A stretch of 64,000 bases of DNA from the NCBI RefSeq assembly GCF_921293095.1, contig NC_060259.1, positions 43,629,812-43,693,811 on the forward strand, in the 5' to 3' direction. Source of the DNA: Ischnura elegans. Lineage: Eukaryota; Arthropoda; Insecta; Odonata; Coenagrionidae. Within the stretch, counting starts at the first letter, position 1; each line of letters begins with the position of its first letter. The notes below the pieces were generated by a model. That model saw nothing but the letters and a program-made list of their open reading frames with translations. It was not told the origin of the DNA and did not search any database. This document shows, piece by piece, positions 44,960 to 57,610 of the stretch. The translations under genes were made by a program, and so were the position numbers.

Positions 44960-45615
44960 ACATTTTTACCATATATAATTCGTTCTCTCTGCCAATTGTA
45001 TGGTTAATTGGAGGAGGAGCGACCTACAACTGAGGTCAATGGTCCCACTTGGGATAGGTGGTGAACGCCTTTAGAGGCAGGAATATCGGTGTCAAGCGAG
45101 GCAGGATGAATACCTGACATCGACGTAAACCTGTCCCATGCGCTATTTTGTGTATTTCAATTCTGAAATGCCACGGCTCCCGAACAGATCTTCTCTAGGA
45201 TTTCAGTAAATAGATCATATTGGTTAGCCCTTCATTTATTCTGTTTAGCGCTACATTTACGGTGGCTTCTCCCCCTGACTATTCAGTTGTGACGTTTCAG
45301 ACATTTGCCTCTCGCCTTTCCTCGTTAGACTCTTAGGTTGGGAAACTCTAAGCTGTGGCGTGTATTCTGTCGACCTTTAAGTGGGCCAAAACCCTTATAT
45401 ATCTCTGCTTCATAGTGATGTCGTGGCAAAATTAGCAGCGCCGGAACGTATTTTCCTTAACCTTATTAGAAGTGAAACATTATACTGTGTGTTTTTTATA
45501 CAAGTAATTATATACATTTTATTGCAATTTATATTTGATTACGAACGCATATATTAGAAATTATGAGGCAACATAATTGATAAAAATGTTATTTGACAAT
45601 TATGTCTTTTGTTAA

Positions 45616-45650
45616 CCAGGATAATTTGCATGCCACCATTTATTTTTCCG
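45616..45650 (+). repeat. Direct repeat, second copy
   Basis: 34 of 35 bases match 44925-44959. The flanking sequences differ. It may be an old duplication or two insertions of one short repeat. Confidence 0.7.
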
Positions 45651-47688
45651 GCTCGTTCCGGCACCATGGCACCACTCCTACTTAACCTTTTGTCTCATCA
45701 TATTAAACGCTTCATAAATTATATTAGCTATTTTTTTAATACGAACAGAATTTCAGCTCATTATCTCTAGCTATTAGTTATAATGGAAACGTATAATTTA
45801 CATAGAGCATCAAATATTTTTTGAGAAAGATTGTGTTTTATCCAATGTAATGCGCCAACTTTTAAAATTAGTTAGTTAGGAAGACTTCCTGTAGCGTAAT
45901 ACGACCCCCCTTTATTATACGCTACTGAAATTCCTAATGAGATTTTAACTGAAGGATCACTGGGAACCTATTTCGGCGAATGAATGCAGACTTCACTTCC
46001 TTATAGCTATCAGGTTTCTGCCTATCTATCTTTCTCCCTGCTAGGTTTCCCAAGCCCGCCTGCCCTTTTCACCTCCGTAGTGGGATATCCTATCGTATTT
46101 CTTTTTCTAAGAACATTAACGAGAGGAATTATTTTTTAGCTTCCCTGTGATTGGAAATATCTGATTCCATGCCAAAGTTGAAAGTGTCTTTTCATTATCT
46201 CGTGAAATTAATGAAACTCTATATCTTTATCAGCTGCACGCATCATCTTGATACTGCGCAAGTAATCAGTCAATGTAGAGATCCTTCGCTGTAAATTTTA
46301 TATTAAGAATGAGATATTATCCAAAATGGTTTCCTGGAATCGAATACAATGTACCATGTAGTAATAATACTTCTGATTTTCATTCATCATTTTTCTGCGT
46401 ATTTCCTATAATATTCCACACCACAATTCTAGAATATTCATCGTACAGTATTTTATTTTTCTTTTGGTCTAGTACTCTGAATAAGATATGGGACATACTA
46501 TGGGGAAACATTTTAGCGAATATTGTGAAAACTATACTATACGGTACCTTTTATCACTTTATTTTTTTCGATTTACATCGTTTTAAAATTGTCACAGAAA
46601 GTTGTCGCTTAATTCAGCAGTATCATTTAATATTAAAACATCAATAAAGTAAAAAACCGGTAGGAACTTCGTTTTTGAACGTGATAGAATATGGTGCATA
46701 GGAAACGGTTGTAATCATGGTCAAGAAAAAAAATGATGAGACACGCTGATTAAGTCTGTCAACAGTTTTATCAAAAAGAATGACCGAATTTTAATGAAAC
46801 GTCCGTAATCTTGTCCTCTTTGAACTTTGTGAAGAAGTTAGAGGAATACATATCTTATTGAATTCATTCCGAAAATTATTTTCCAGGCAACTGAGCAACC
46901 GTAACAATTTATGGTCGCCATTTCATGGTCATCACGTGTTGAAACTTTCCTTCTCCTTATTTTGCGTTGTCACTCTAGCTTTTGCGGCAATTTCAGGACG
47001 TATCCAGGGGGCATTTATAACCCATGGTAGATCGTCATGTGAAAACCTACGCACAAAATTCATTAGAAAGCTATTTATAAACGAACATCATCGATTCCAA
47101 TAATGAGCAATTATAGCATAAATTGCGTTTAATTTTTCAATCTATCATGAAATGACGTATACAATGAACACACGTCAGGATTTTCCGAATTGATATTTGC
47201 AATTGTAATTATTTCGTGAGTTACTTTTGGAAATTTTGAAAATATAATGTCCGAAATTAAAAAAAAAGACAGAGGAATTATTTGCCCGTGACATGCAGTA
47301 AATTATGAAATCAAATTTATCTTTAGACTTCCGCGTAATGGAAGGCTTTGCGTCAAAAACTGCAGAGAGATGTACCGCTTTTATACACTTTATACACACC
47401 CATTTCCATCCTTATCATACTGCTGCGTAAGAATTCTGCAATACCGCTAACTGCTTTATTATCACCATTAATCAGCAAAGATGTGTGGTATTCGTGCCTG
47501 TCTATTTGTCGGAAAGAAGCGTGCGAGAGTATCTAATTAATCAATCAGGAATAAAAATAATTAACTGATTACAAAAAAGAGCTACTTTCGTATAAGGAGC
47601 TTGAATTTTAGAATAAAGCAATGAATAAGATAGTTTTAGTAGTTCTATTTATTTAGTATTATCAATGGGTCCTAGAAGTTTGACCAAT
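45651..47688. other. No recognised gene
   Basis: Strongly AT-rich. An imperfect hairpin (GTAGCGTAATA 45891-45901 against TATTATACGCTAC 45913-45925) is the only structure noted. A 112-codon frame at 46309-46647 is rich in Phe/Ile/Tyr, as expected of AT-rich chance ORFs. Confidence 0.4.
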
Positions 47689-48140
47689 TTCATCATCATC
47701 ATCATCATCATCATTGGTCAATAATCCTAAGATTGGTTTGACGCAGCTCTCCATTGCTCTCTCCTTTCCGCTAGTCTTTTCATAGCGACGCATTTTTTCT
47801 CTTTTACATCCTTGCTGTAACCTGTCCTATGTAAGTCATTCGAGGCCGTCCCTTGCCCTTTTTCCCTTCCACTTGTTTGTTGCGATTTCACCTGCTATTG
47901 TTTTCATTAGGCCATCATGTCTCATAATGTGGGCAACTAAGTTGTCCTGTCTTCTGCTCAAGGTTTTTAGAAGACTTCTCTTTTCCCCCAGTCATCTTGG
48001 CACTTCCCCATTACTCACACGGTCGATCCATTTTATCTTCATCATTCTTCGATAGCACCACATTTCGAATGATTGCACCTTGACTTCTCTGTTGCTGTAA
48101 GTCCAAGCCTCACTTCCATAGAGAAACATAAAGACTGCTT
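47689..48140 (-). pseudogene. LINE 3' end with (ATG)n tail
   Basis: The minus strand encodes the typical C-terminal tail of AP-endonuclease LINEs: MKIKWIDRVSNGEVPR, GEKRSLLKTLSRRQDNLVAH and IMRHDGLMKTIAGEI. The Trp/Leu/Arg-rich end follows. The plus strand shows a (CATCAT)n run at 47691-47715, which is the (ATG)n 3' tail. Only the last about 450 bp of the element are present (5' truncation). Stops occur in frame. Confidence 0.8.
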
Positions 48141-49503
48141 AAAGACCGTAATGCTTTTGCTGGGAAGGTAGAGATTGATTCTTCCCCGACCCTACTTGCT
48201 TAAAATGACGAATCAGGAATTTATCACAGTTCGTGGGTAGAACTGCGTACTCTTGTTCTATCTCCCGCACAAGTGATGTGGAAACGAACATGCACTCGGA
48301 TACATCCCCATAATTTTAACGTCCATCATTTCCAATGGACAGATTGGTGGTGCTCCTGGGGCAAAATGGAAAGGTCATAGGTCACGTTCAATTTATCATT
48401 TTCCGTGCGTATTCGACCATCTCTAGCTTTCCTATGTGTTCCCGGTTATGCGTTTTCCCTATCTATATTTTTCCTCTTTCGCCTGGAGGTAATATGCATG
48501 TTCGACGACTATGAGGAAATCAACTTCCACGTCCCTATGATACTGATTGGATTCGTATAACACAGTAGATGTCATTGCCACGTGACTGCAAACATAAATT
48601 ATTTCCAGGTTTTTCGGAGATCTCCGACTAATTATTTCCTATCAACTTCATGACTGACCCGAAGTAATATATATAGTGAAATGAATTAATCTCATTCGAA
48701 TTTATTGAAAATTTACCGTAACCCATTATAATGGGAAAGTTATGACTAACATGCCTTCATTTTCATGTGAAATTCATGCCCAATTTATATAAAAGAAGTA
48801 TCCTTATTAGTTTTTCATCTCTTTCAGCGTTTAACTTTAAGAATCGTAAGAGGAATGCTGAACACTTAAGGTCAACGTTGGTCCTTCTTAGGTTTGATAT
48901 AATTGAACCTGGTTACAACCGTAAAATATATTAATTATTTTCCTGAAATCATTCCAATATATGGCATCAATTAAAATAGTTAATATTTGATGCGAGGCTT
49001 GATAATTATTTCCTTGCATATTGTCTCATTTTTAATGTTGTTTCATCATGATATCGCCAATTACCTGCACGTTTAAGGTGGATATTTCCATTTATTCGCT
49101 CGTTTTCGCAGCGGGTCATTACTTTTTACTTAATTTGGCATTGCACACTTTTAATTCAAACGCTTCAAGTCTGCGTTAAAATCAACTCTGCCCCACTTTC
49201 TCATTATATTTTCCGTTTTATAATATCAGATAATAAAACCAACGTTAGGGTAGAAACACAGAGTGAATATTAGATGATTTTGGGTTTAGTAATGACGGTC
49301 CCATTATTGATCTATATTTTTTCAATGGATAAGGTTTATTGTAAGTGATCCTAAGTATCACCGAAGAATAATATGAATAAAACCTCTAGGGTTTGGAATT
49401 TTAGTTCCACGTTCCATCGAGTTTCATTTGGTGAACGTCGCGATGGAAATGAGTGATTTACTCGGTGAAACGTCGATTGCGAAATTACTTATCTTTTATC
49501 TAA
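48141..49503. other. No recognised feature
   Basis: AT-rich, short frames only. Confidence 0.45.
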
Positions 49504-49725
49504 CCCTTTCTAACCTAGATTTTCTTCTGGGAGTAATTAAATTTCAAGATCATTTCGTCGTAAAAATGTGAAATATTTCCACTCAATCATAATTATTGTG
49601 GCAGATACATATTTCACCATTAAACTTTACTTACGGTAGAACTCGTAGTTTTAACCTTTCCTGAATAGAGCTGAAAATGTATACAGTTTTTATGTTACTT
49701 AAAAGCAACATTAGGTTATAATGGG
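49504..49725 (+). mobile_element. TTAA-type MITE, copy 3 of 3
   Basis: 222 bp, collinear with 16519-16738 and 29945-30165 and in the same orientation. The right flank is TTAA (49726-49729) and the left flank is CTAA. It has CCCTTTCTAACC and GGTTATAATGGG ends. Confidence 0.8.
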
Positions 49726-49729
49726 TTAA

Positions 49730-50724
49730 CTGGAAAAGACTTTTGCTGGTTACATTTACCTTTCTATTCAAATGACAGTATTGTATAACGATATTTTGTT
49801 CGATGTCGTCGTCGTCGTGGAATTTATCTCTTTTTTGCGAGTTATCTTCTGCTAACATGATCAGTTTCCATCCTGATTTCATGGATTGCATTTCATTCTG
49901 CCTGATAAAGTTAGCAATAGGAACTAATATGAAATCAGCAACAGGTTTCGCATCCGTTATGCTCGTTTCTTAAATTGCATTTACCTATGATCTCAACGGA
50001 AAATTTCATTGCTACCAATCTCACATTTCCTGTTACACTCAGAATTAAATTTCATCCAGACCTAGGTACTAATTTTTATAATACTTCAATTTCTGGAATG
50101 GAAATGCAAAACCTTCCGACGGAGTAGTTGCTTCTGTATTACATTAGAATGCCTGTGATTTCCAGTTGCACTTACACATCCATTTTTGCCAGTGTGATAA
50201 AATGATTTAAATTTCCGCATCTGTACCACCATATCCCTCAGAAGTACTGTATGACCATCAAATGCGCAGACTCACCGAATGTTTTTACTCAAATGATTTT
50301 GAAACAAAACTCGGTACTGTTCCAAAAATTTTTATTATTAGCTGTCAACTAGTTTTCACGTCAATACCGTCATTATTAAGACTAACAGAGCCATAGCGTA
50401 CAACGTCCAGCCTTATGTATCCAGCAACAGTATGAGGGAGGGAGGTGGGCCCAACTGAGGAAGGGGGGTGGGCAGGTTGGATGGAGGGTCAAAACATAAA
50501 AGTATAAAAGCTGGGGGGGAGATGCGGATAGAAGGTCATTTGGTGACGAGGTTAATTGGGGAGGGGGAGGATGTCAAGTAAGAAGACAGATTTGAAAACA
50601 GTAGATAAAAAATTAGAACATTTGAATACAGTCATATAATTTTAAATTGTGGTGTTAGGTGCAAGAGTGCATTTGGTGATTTCTAAAATTTCTAAAACAT
50701 TCAGTTTACTAACTATTTTGTCAT
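49730..50724. other. No gene; G-rich stretch next to Penelope-like element
   Basis: A purine-rich tract at 50435-50575 (plus strand) lies downstream of the Penelope-like coding region and may belong to its 3' part. A (GTC)n run sits at about 49806-49817. Confidence 0.4.
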
Positions 50725-52150
50725 TTACATGTAAAAGTTTAATAAATCACTCTTGTGGCCGGATTTGATCAGGTGCTTAGAAAAATGGGATTTGGGGTCT
50801 TTCAAAGGGGCACTTCTTTTGTGTCCATCAACACGAGTTTCAAATTTGCGGCCCGTTTCACCGACGTACTCACCGGTGCACTCATCATATCTCAGGGCAT
50901 AGACACCACTTTTGTCTTCAGGATGCACCTTGTCCTTAGAGTAAAAATCACTTTTCCAGGTTGAAACTTGAATCCTGGTTGAAACTTGAATCAGTCATGG
51001 GGATACAAAGTAGTCTGTTTAACATAGAGTTAATGCCCGCAATCTTGTGGGTGTAAGGATGGTTTGAGTCTGCGGGGATAAGTACATCCGTAAAGATACA
51101 TTTCCGGTAGATTGCGAAGTCATGTTTGCCTTTTTTGAGGGATATCGTGAGATCTAGGAAGTGGATTGAGTCACCTTCGAGTTCAGAAGTAAAGTTGATG
51201 GATGAGTGGAGAGAATTGAGTAGCCCTAGAAAGGAGGCCATTTGTCTCTTGCTACCGGTCCGCAAGCAAATAATTTCATCTACATATCTAAAGTAGTAGC
51301 ACACGTTTTTAGAGAAGGGTGATGAGAGTTGAACAGTTCACTTTCCAGGTTATCCATGAAGATATCAGGCAGGATAGGCGAGAAAGGAGAGCCCATAGAA
51401 AGGCCGTGGTTTTCTCTGTAAAACTGGTGATTGTATTGAAAATACTTTTGGTCCATGCACACTGATAATAGTTTCATGGAGTCAGTCACTAGGTCGTCAT
51501 TGACGGATGATTTTCTGAGCAAATCTAGAGTTATTCCTATAGCTTCTTTGGCTAGTACGGAGGTAAAAAGGTTGAAAACATAAAATGATGCCAGTTTTCT
51601 ATTTTGCGGGGGGTTATTGTCGTAAGACTTTTTGCTATCTCAGAAGAATTTTTAATGCTGTGGGTAGGCTTGAACCCTGAGAGTTTCCGCAAGAGTGTAT
51701 TTAATTTTGATGAAAGGAGGAGGGAGGGAGCAGGAAAATGGGAAACCACAGGGCGCATGGGCACGTTAGATTTGTGGGTTTTGGGTAAGCCGTACATTTT
51801 CGGTGTCAATGGATTCATTTTAATTAGGTGTCTCCTTTCCCGGGGTGAGAGTAAGAAGGTGCAGCTGTTTCACTGTGGATTTGAGTTTTTCTTGGAAAAT
51901 GGGGGTGGGGTCTTTGTTTAACAGTTTGATGTCGTTTGTCGAAATAAAGTCATAGCACTTCGTTAGGTAATCACTTTTGTTGAGGATAACGATGCTGGAA
52001 CCTTTGTCAGCTTTGGTGAAGATGAGATCGTGGTTGGTGGCGGCAGATTAAATAGATTTTAACCAGTGGGTGGAAGGAACAGGTAAAGGTTTTGGGATTC
52101 TAGTGAGGGTTTTAGAAATATGTTCGGCGATTTGGTGTTTTTGCCGTGGC
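50725..52150 (-). pseudogene. Penelope-like element: RT plus GIY-YIG nuclease
   Basis: Read on the minus strand. Block 1 near 52040 is IFTKADKGSSIVILNKSDYL, the N-terminal signature of Penelope-type RT. PKMYGLPKTHKSNVPMRPVV follows (51818-51552). Next are HGLSMGSPFSPILPDIFM and the catalytic strand YFRYVDEIICL (51522-50948), where the usual DD is DE. The end is GVYALRYDECTGEYVGETGR plus KFETRVDGHK (50928-50725), a GIY-YIG nuclease. RT first and GIY-YIG last is diagnostic of endonuclease-bearing Penelope-like elements. At least four stops or shifts break the frame, and the N-terminus is truncated near 52150. Confidence 0.92.
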
Positions 52151-54097
52151 CCCCTTGGCACCTTTCGTTAAAAGTAGGCTAACGCCGACGCCGGGTTTCT
52201 CTCCACCCTTCCCTCCCTATCTTTCCTTCATGGCGCCAATTACCTTAGCTGTCGGTCACCTCCTCTAAGTACCATACCATACGAAGCATTCTACTTGATG
52301 ATCTCTCGAAAAAAATACCTACGCAGGGATCTGGCTTCATCTGAACATCCTTCTTACCGGAATTAAGGTATGGGCCCCAGTGGTGGTTATCCAAGAGTTT
52401 AACCGTCTCATCCACCCTGATCCCCTTTCAATGCGGATATCACCTCTATTCAATTCATCGGCAATTGACAGCATTACTGCTAAGGCAGAGGAGGTGCCAA
52501 ATATATCCTCTTCAAACTTGAAAGTTTATTTTCCAGAGGATATTTACGTTTACCTCTACCCAGAAATATAACTGAAAAATATTAATCGGCTTCAAAACTT
52601 TTTAAATATTCTAGCAAAAGTCATTTAGCAATAATTTTCGATTCACCTATGATACTTAAATAATGTAACAGTCAAAATTTTACCTGGCATGGTTTCATGC
52701 AAAAAGAAAAAATTGCATACATGCATAGTATTGATACTATATAAGGTCATGTTAAATATATGAGATTGAAATAATATCAATAAACAATAGTAAAATAGTA
52801 TCAATATATGGTTATCCCCTTTCTTAATGCCACTCATTGTAGAATAATACAAAAACTGGAACATTTCCTCATTAACCACACTTGAGATTCAAGAAAGATA
52901 TGGAAAACAGCTGAGTATGTTCATCCACAGAATATTTAGAATACGATACCAGCAGAGCTCACCAGTTAGAGACACTCTTAGATCAGGAAAATTTAAAATA
53001 CCAGATGTGTCATGTATGATACACTGGAACTGAAGAGGATATGATTGATATTGTTATCAGAACATGAATGTGACTAACAAAACACGCCAAGTATTTTATA
53101 CGAAGGTTCTCAGAGACTCGACTTGAATACGAAAAGTTGACCATCCGGTCTACAGCCCAGGGAAAAGTACATTTTAAACTAGCGATTCACGTGAATTTGT
53201 GAAATAAGTATTTTATGGTTATTGGAAACCAATTGAATCTCATTCGTTATAGACACGTCCTTTTGAACCGTCTTTGCTAAATTTCGGCATTTTTATAGTA
53301 ATTGAGTGTCCTGTAATCTCGAATAAACTAGAGTTACCTCAGTTCCTTGAACTTTTTCAATTTATATGCGTTTTAATCCTTAAAAATGATGTAAAAGGTT
53401 AGCCGATTGAAGATCATGTTGGATATTAGATGTGCTTTATTTCAGCTGATCTTTCACACTGATACATATATAAGCTATATATTTTATTTTCGCCTTGAGA
53501 TTCTCAGTGGCATAGTGGCCTTCATATTTCTTGTCCTACAGTACCTACCTGCGACTGACTTTTGACACAATTCATTCTTGCTAGCAAACATAATTTTAAG
53601 CTTTAGTGCATTTTGCTGCCTTAAGAGGATCTCATTTACGTATATGGCCTTTTAAGTACCAGAAAAATTATTAATTGCGGTTATTTTATTAAAAGTTTGA
53701 TTTTAAAACTTATGGTTTGATATCTCTCAATTGAAGATTTTGTGTAATTTTGCAGTGAAAACCTTAAATCGCCTGATTCCAGCTGAATTTTGCAACTACC
53801 TTGCTTCAAAATTCTACATTTCGTCATTTTCTTCCGTTGTATTGGGCATAGCAAATGTAAAAAGGATGAAATAGAAAAATATGTTGAGAAGGCCTTCCCT
53901 TCTCGTTTTATGGGGATCTTGGTTTTAGGTACTGCTTTTCAAGTCATTCTCCATCTTCTACATCATTTATGTATCCCTACTTCTTATGAAAATGCGATTA
54001 TATCTTGGACTAAAATAATTGCAAACGAAAGTGGTTTATTTCTTATTGCTATTGCTATTTCTAAATGTAAGCATTCGAAATTTGGTGCTTCCGAAGA
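52151..54097. other. No recognised gene; one uncertain ORF
   Basis: AT-rich. A 103-codon frame at 53790-54101 encodes a hydrophobic protein-like sequence with two possible membrane segments. It is preceded by TTTTGCAG (53751-53758), a possible splice acceptor. I know no homologue, and it may be chance or the upstream part of the LINE tail that follows. Confidence 0.3.
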
Positions 54098-54099
54098 AT

Positions 54100-54420
54100 G
54101 ATTAAGATAAGATGGATCGACTGAGTAGGAAATGAGGATGTCCTTAGAAGAGTTGGGGGAAAGAGAATTCTTCTAAAAACCTTAAGGAGGAGACGGAACA
54201 ACTAAGTTGAGTTAATTTTTTCCTGATAAAAACAATCGTAGAAGTGCAGGTGGAAGGAAAGATGGGCGAGGGACGGCCCCGAATGGACTACATAGAACAC
54301 GACAAAAATATAATTTAAATGATATTAAATACGTTGCTATGAAAAGGCTAGCGGACGGGAGAAAGGAGTGGAAAGCTGCGTCAAAGCGTGCTAGGATTGT
54401 TGAAAAATGATGATGATAAA
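54100..54420 (+). pseudogene. LINE 3' end with (ATG)n tail, plus strand
   Basis: It encodes IRWID, LRRVGGKRILLKTLRRRRNN and, after shifts, the GRPRMDYIE-type end (GGGACGGCCCCGAATGGACT) and AMKRLADGRKEWKAA. It ends in GATGATGATAAAG. This is the same C-terminal region and the same tail type as 47689-48140 but in the other orientation. Confidence 0.75.
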
Positions 54421-54639
54421 GTTTTTCTTCTCGAAAAATAGTTAATAATTAGGTGTGAAGAGATTATCTGATAGTAACTTCAGTGGTGAGATGCGTCAAA
54501 CGTAGGATTGCTGACCAGTGGTGATGTTGGTTTCGGTATTTTTCGCTGAAAAAGGTACGCATTCTGAGTATCACGGTCAAGTATAAAGAATATGAACTGG
54601 TCCTCTAGTCACGCATGACGTTCACTAACTTTGAAAAAC

Positions 54640-54775
54640 ACGCTATAAAGAATTTAAAAGACATTAAATATATCGCTCTGAAAACGCTAGCTGATAGGAG
54701 AGAGGAATGAAGAGCTGTTGTTAATGTTAGGATTGTTTACTAATAATGATGAAACATTTTGAGAGAAAAATGCTT
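54640..54775 (+). pseudogene. Second short LINE tail piece
   Basis: The block TTAAAAGACATTAAATATAT...GAAAACGCTAGCTGATAGGAG repeats the end of the preceding LINE tail (about 54317-54365) in a more decayed form. It ends near AATAATGATGAAAC. Either a tandem duplication or a second insertion. Confidence 0.55.
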
Positions 54776-57160
54776 TTGGGGAGGGTTTTTTTACCTTTTT
54801 CTAGGTGTAAGTGACGGCTTTCATGAAATAATTATTTCCAACGCAGGACGAATGGTGTTAGCTTTTAGCACCTTCTAATCTGCGGGATTTATATAGTCTT
54901 TATTGTTCAACTATTTTCGATGCAAAATAAAGTGCGCGCTTGATAAGAGTCCACTCCAGTGGAATGTAATCACTTTCTAGTGTAGTTGCCGGAGATCTTT
55001 CGGAGATCGAAGTCTTTTGGGCAACCTGTCCAGAGAAATACGGAATCATTTGGGTATTATTCAGGTACATTAGTTTATAGGTATACGGAGCTTGAGTATT
55101 AGATTATTATTATCATTATTAGGACATCGGTGGCCTGTCGACGTTTTTTTCTATTTTTCGTCGACCTAGTTTAAATTTGATGCCGAAGTAGATTCCGTTT
55201 TATCTTGAGGTGCCAATGATCATCCAATTAGGTACAAATGTGTCCAAATTTTCTGCCTGTTTTTTATAACGCTCCATTTTGGAAATAAAAACTCCAGTAA
55301 ACTTGAATTAGTCAGACTGATAGAAATGGGCCGACATTTTCGTCCTTCCCGTTATTATGGGTAATATCGAGGAAAGCCATCATTTTTGTTCGTGCAATAT
55401 CTTCAAATAAAGTATTTATCGCACAAATTTTTCGAAACATGATGGTTGGTAACGAATACAAAAAGGGAATGTAAAAAAATGTCAAATAACTAATTTCTTT
55501 GATAACCTTGAAGTTTCCAAAAAACGCTGCGATGAGAATTCTGCGCTCAAAAGTCACTGCGCCGTATGTGTCATATCGTGTAGCAGGGCGCCCATGGTGC
55601 ATTTTGATTCTCTCAGGACTCGTAGAAACTACCCAAGGTCTGCCCTATTCGGCGTTAGGCAACATTAAAGCAATGTAACCTGTTGCATTGCCCATTTTGG
55701 GTGAAACTCTTCTACCCTAGAGGTGTCTTGCACGGTTTTATGCAGATGCATTGGGGTAACAGAACCAAAAAATATTCGTCTCATTGCCCAATCCCATTCC
55801 TCAGCAACAAGAAAACCTTGAGGGAGCGTAATGAATCCTTTTCCTCCCCCGTCCGCTCCAGATAAGTCTTGGACGCTGCCCGTAACCTTGAATTCACTTC
55901 TTCCACTCGGCCAGCCTGACCTCCAACGATCCGAGAAGTATCAATATGTCTGCCGAGCCGTCGCTTAATTTGCACTCAGGCCATACCATTTCAAACGTAA
56001 ATGGATGGTAAGGGAAGATGTTGTGTGCGATTTGGATTAACCGGCTATGAAATTGCATTATTGCAGTGGGGCGCATGGCCATAAATTTGATCTCCTGCGA
56101 CCTGGAAATGACCCCCTTTGAACTTTCCGTTGAACGGAGGTTACCGGCTGCTCCCAATGCTTTTGCTCCCTCAACACTCGAAGCTCTCTCCACCGAACGT
56201 GGATGTCTGCGTGACTAGCTGCGTCATTTGTGGACCACATCATCATGTTGTGCGTTTTGCTTTCCTACCGGAAAGAGTATTCTGTCCCATAGCGTTTTGG
56301 TATTCACGAGGATTCTTTCATGATCATTGGGAGACTATGAGAAGGGTAAACTGTGAGTGAGTAAGGTGAATGCATACGTATTTGTTAGAGAAAATACTCT
56401 CTTGTTTCACCACCCATGACGAAATGCGAAGATTCTGTCGGACAGCTTCACGTGAATTGAAATTGAAAAACATAAACACTTTATAGAAACTTGAGGGCGC
56501 AGTGGTCTACGCAGTAGCTTGGAATACCAAAGGCTCATGGTTCATCTTCCAGTCCTGGTGATATTTTTCTTGTAATGTAAAAAAGCATATCATGCTAATT
56601 TCATCGCCCTTCACGTAAAAAATGAAATTACCTTATTTGGTATGCTTTTTCGGCTTTGCCACGCTGCAAAAACATTGCATACACGAGGTACTCCTTGATA
56701 TGACAGAAACTACTGAAATCTAAATTCGATTTTCAATGCGGTAAGAATCTAACCAAGGCTTTATTTCCTTCTTGTTCACTTCTTTTTCCCTTGGGACCTT
56801 GGAGAAGTGCAAAGGTAAAACTCCATGCCCTAGCTAGAGCGGACTTAGGGAGGATAGAGTTTTAGGAGAGGGTGTTAGTCGAACAAAGTGAATCCAACAG
56901 AAACTCGTTTACCGTTGCTCATTTGTTCGTCCTCCATATTCGTTTACCTTGCTCGCTGGTTTTCCCACAAGGGTACACGCTACGTAAATTGCCCAACTTT
57001 CTGTACTTAGAGGCTACTGAAGCATTATAAAGGTAAGCTGATATTCTAAAATTCGTCTACATAATGATTTATTGTTATCTCTGTTCAATAGTGAGTATTT
57101 AAGCTTAAAAACGACATGTTAATGGAGACTTTAATGTAGATGGAGCGGAGTGGTGCAGCA
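54776..57160. other. No recognised gene; weak tRNA-like sequence
   Basis: At 56492-56560 the plus strand reads GAGGGCGCAGTGGTCTACGC followed by a decayed B box (GGTTCATCTTCC). It looks like a worn tRNA-derived SINE head. The other frames (to 99 codons) overlap on both strands and show no domain. Confidence 0.35.
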
Positions 57161-57610
57161 TGTGTAGCAAAGTTTTCTGGTTGACCTCCGCGTCTATTCA
57201 TCTTCATGATGACAGTTTCGCCGGCGTTGCAGCTGGTATCTTCAGGTTCGAAGTGTTTGATGCAGGTTTTTGCCCCTCTTATGTAGGCTTTTGGTGTATA
57301 GGCCTTTAAAAATGCAAATACATCGCTAGAGAGAAGCATTACTATCCCCGAATCATACAAGAGGCTATCGAAATAGTGAAAACATCCACATTCAACAAGA
57401 AGAACAGCTATTCGCTCTCAAACGCGTGGAAGAGCATCTTACCCAAACGGACCAATCAGAACGCACCAAGCCAAAACCAAAGCCTATATAAGACGGGGAA
57501 AAGCCTGGATCAAACACTTCGAACCTGAAGACGCCAGCTGCAATCCCGGGAAACCGTCGTCATGAAGATGAATTGACGCGGAGGTCAACCCGAAAACTTT
57601 GCTACGCATT
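57161..57610. repeat. Foldback element, arms about 140 bp
   Basis: Arms 57161-57302 and 57470-57610 are diverged reverse complements, sharing for example GACCTCCGCG and TCGAAGTGTTTGAT. Each arm has CTGAAGA, a hairpin and GAAAC (minus 57211-57245, plus 57525-57558), the hammerhead-like order. The 165-bp loop is non-coding. A 91-codon minus frame across the left arm (57085-57360) is incidental. Confidence 0.75.
57525..57558 (+). ncRNA. Hammerhead-like core, right arm
   Basis: CUGAAGA, then a hairpin around CCAGCTGCAATCCCGG, then GAAAC and a CGTC. Stem II is imperfect. The left-arm version, on the minus strand, has a better GCCGGC side and reads GAAACTGTC. Activity is unproven. Confidence 0.35.

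Noticed and set aside
44925..45650. 35-bp direct repeats as the ends of LTRs
   Set aside because: No TG...CA termini, primer site or matching longer flank, so the repeats cannot be shown to be LTRs.
53790..54101. 103-codon hydrophobic ORF as a membrane protein
   Set aside because: AT-rich DNA yields such frames by chance, I know no homologue, and the end overlaps a LINE tail. Kept only as a note.
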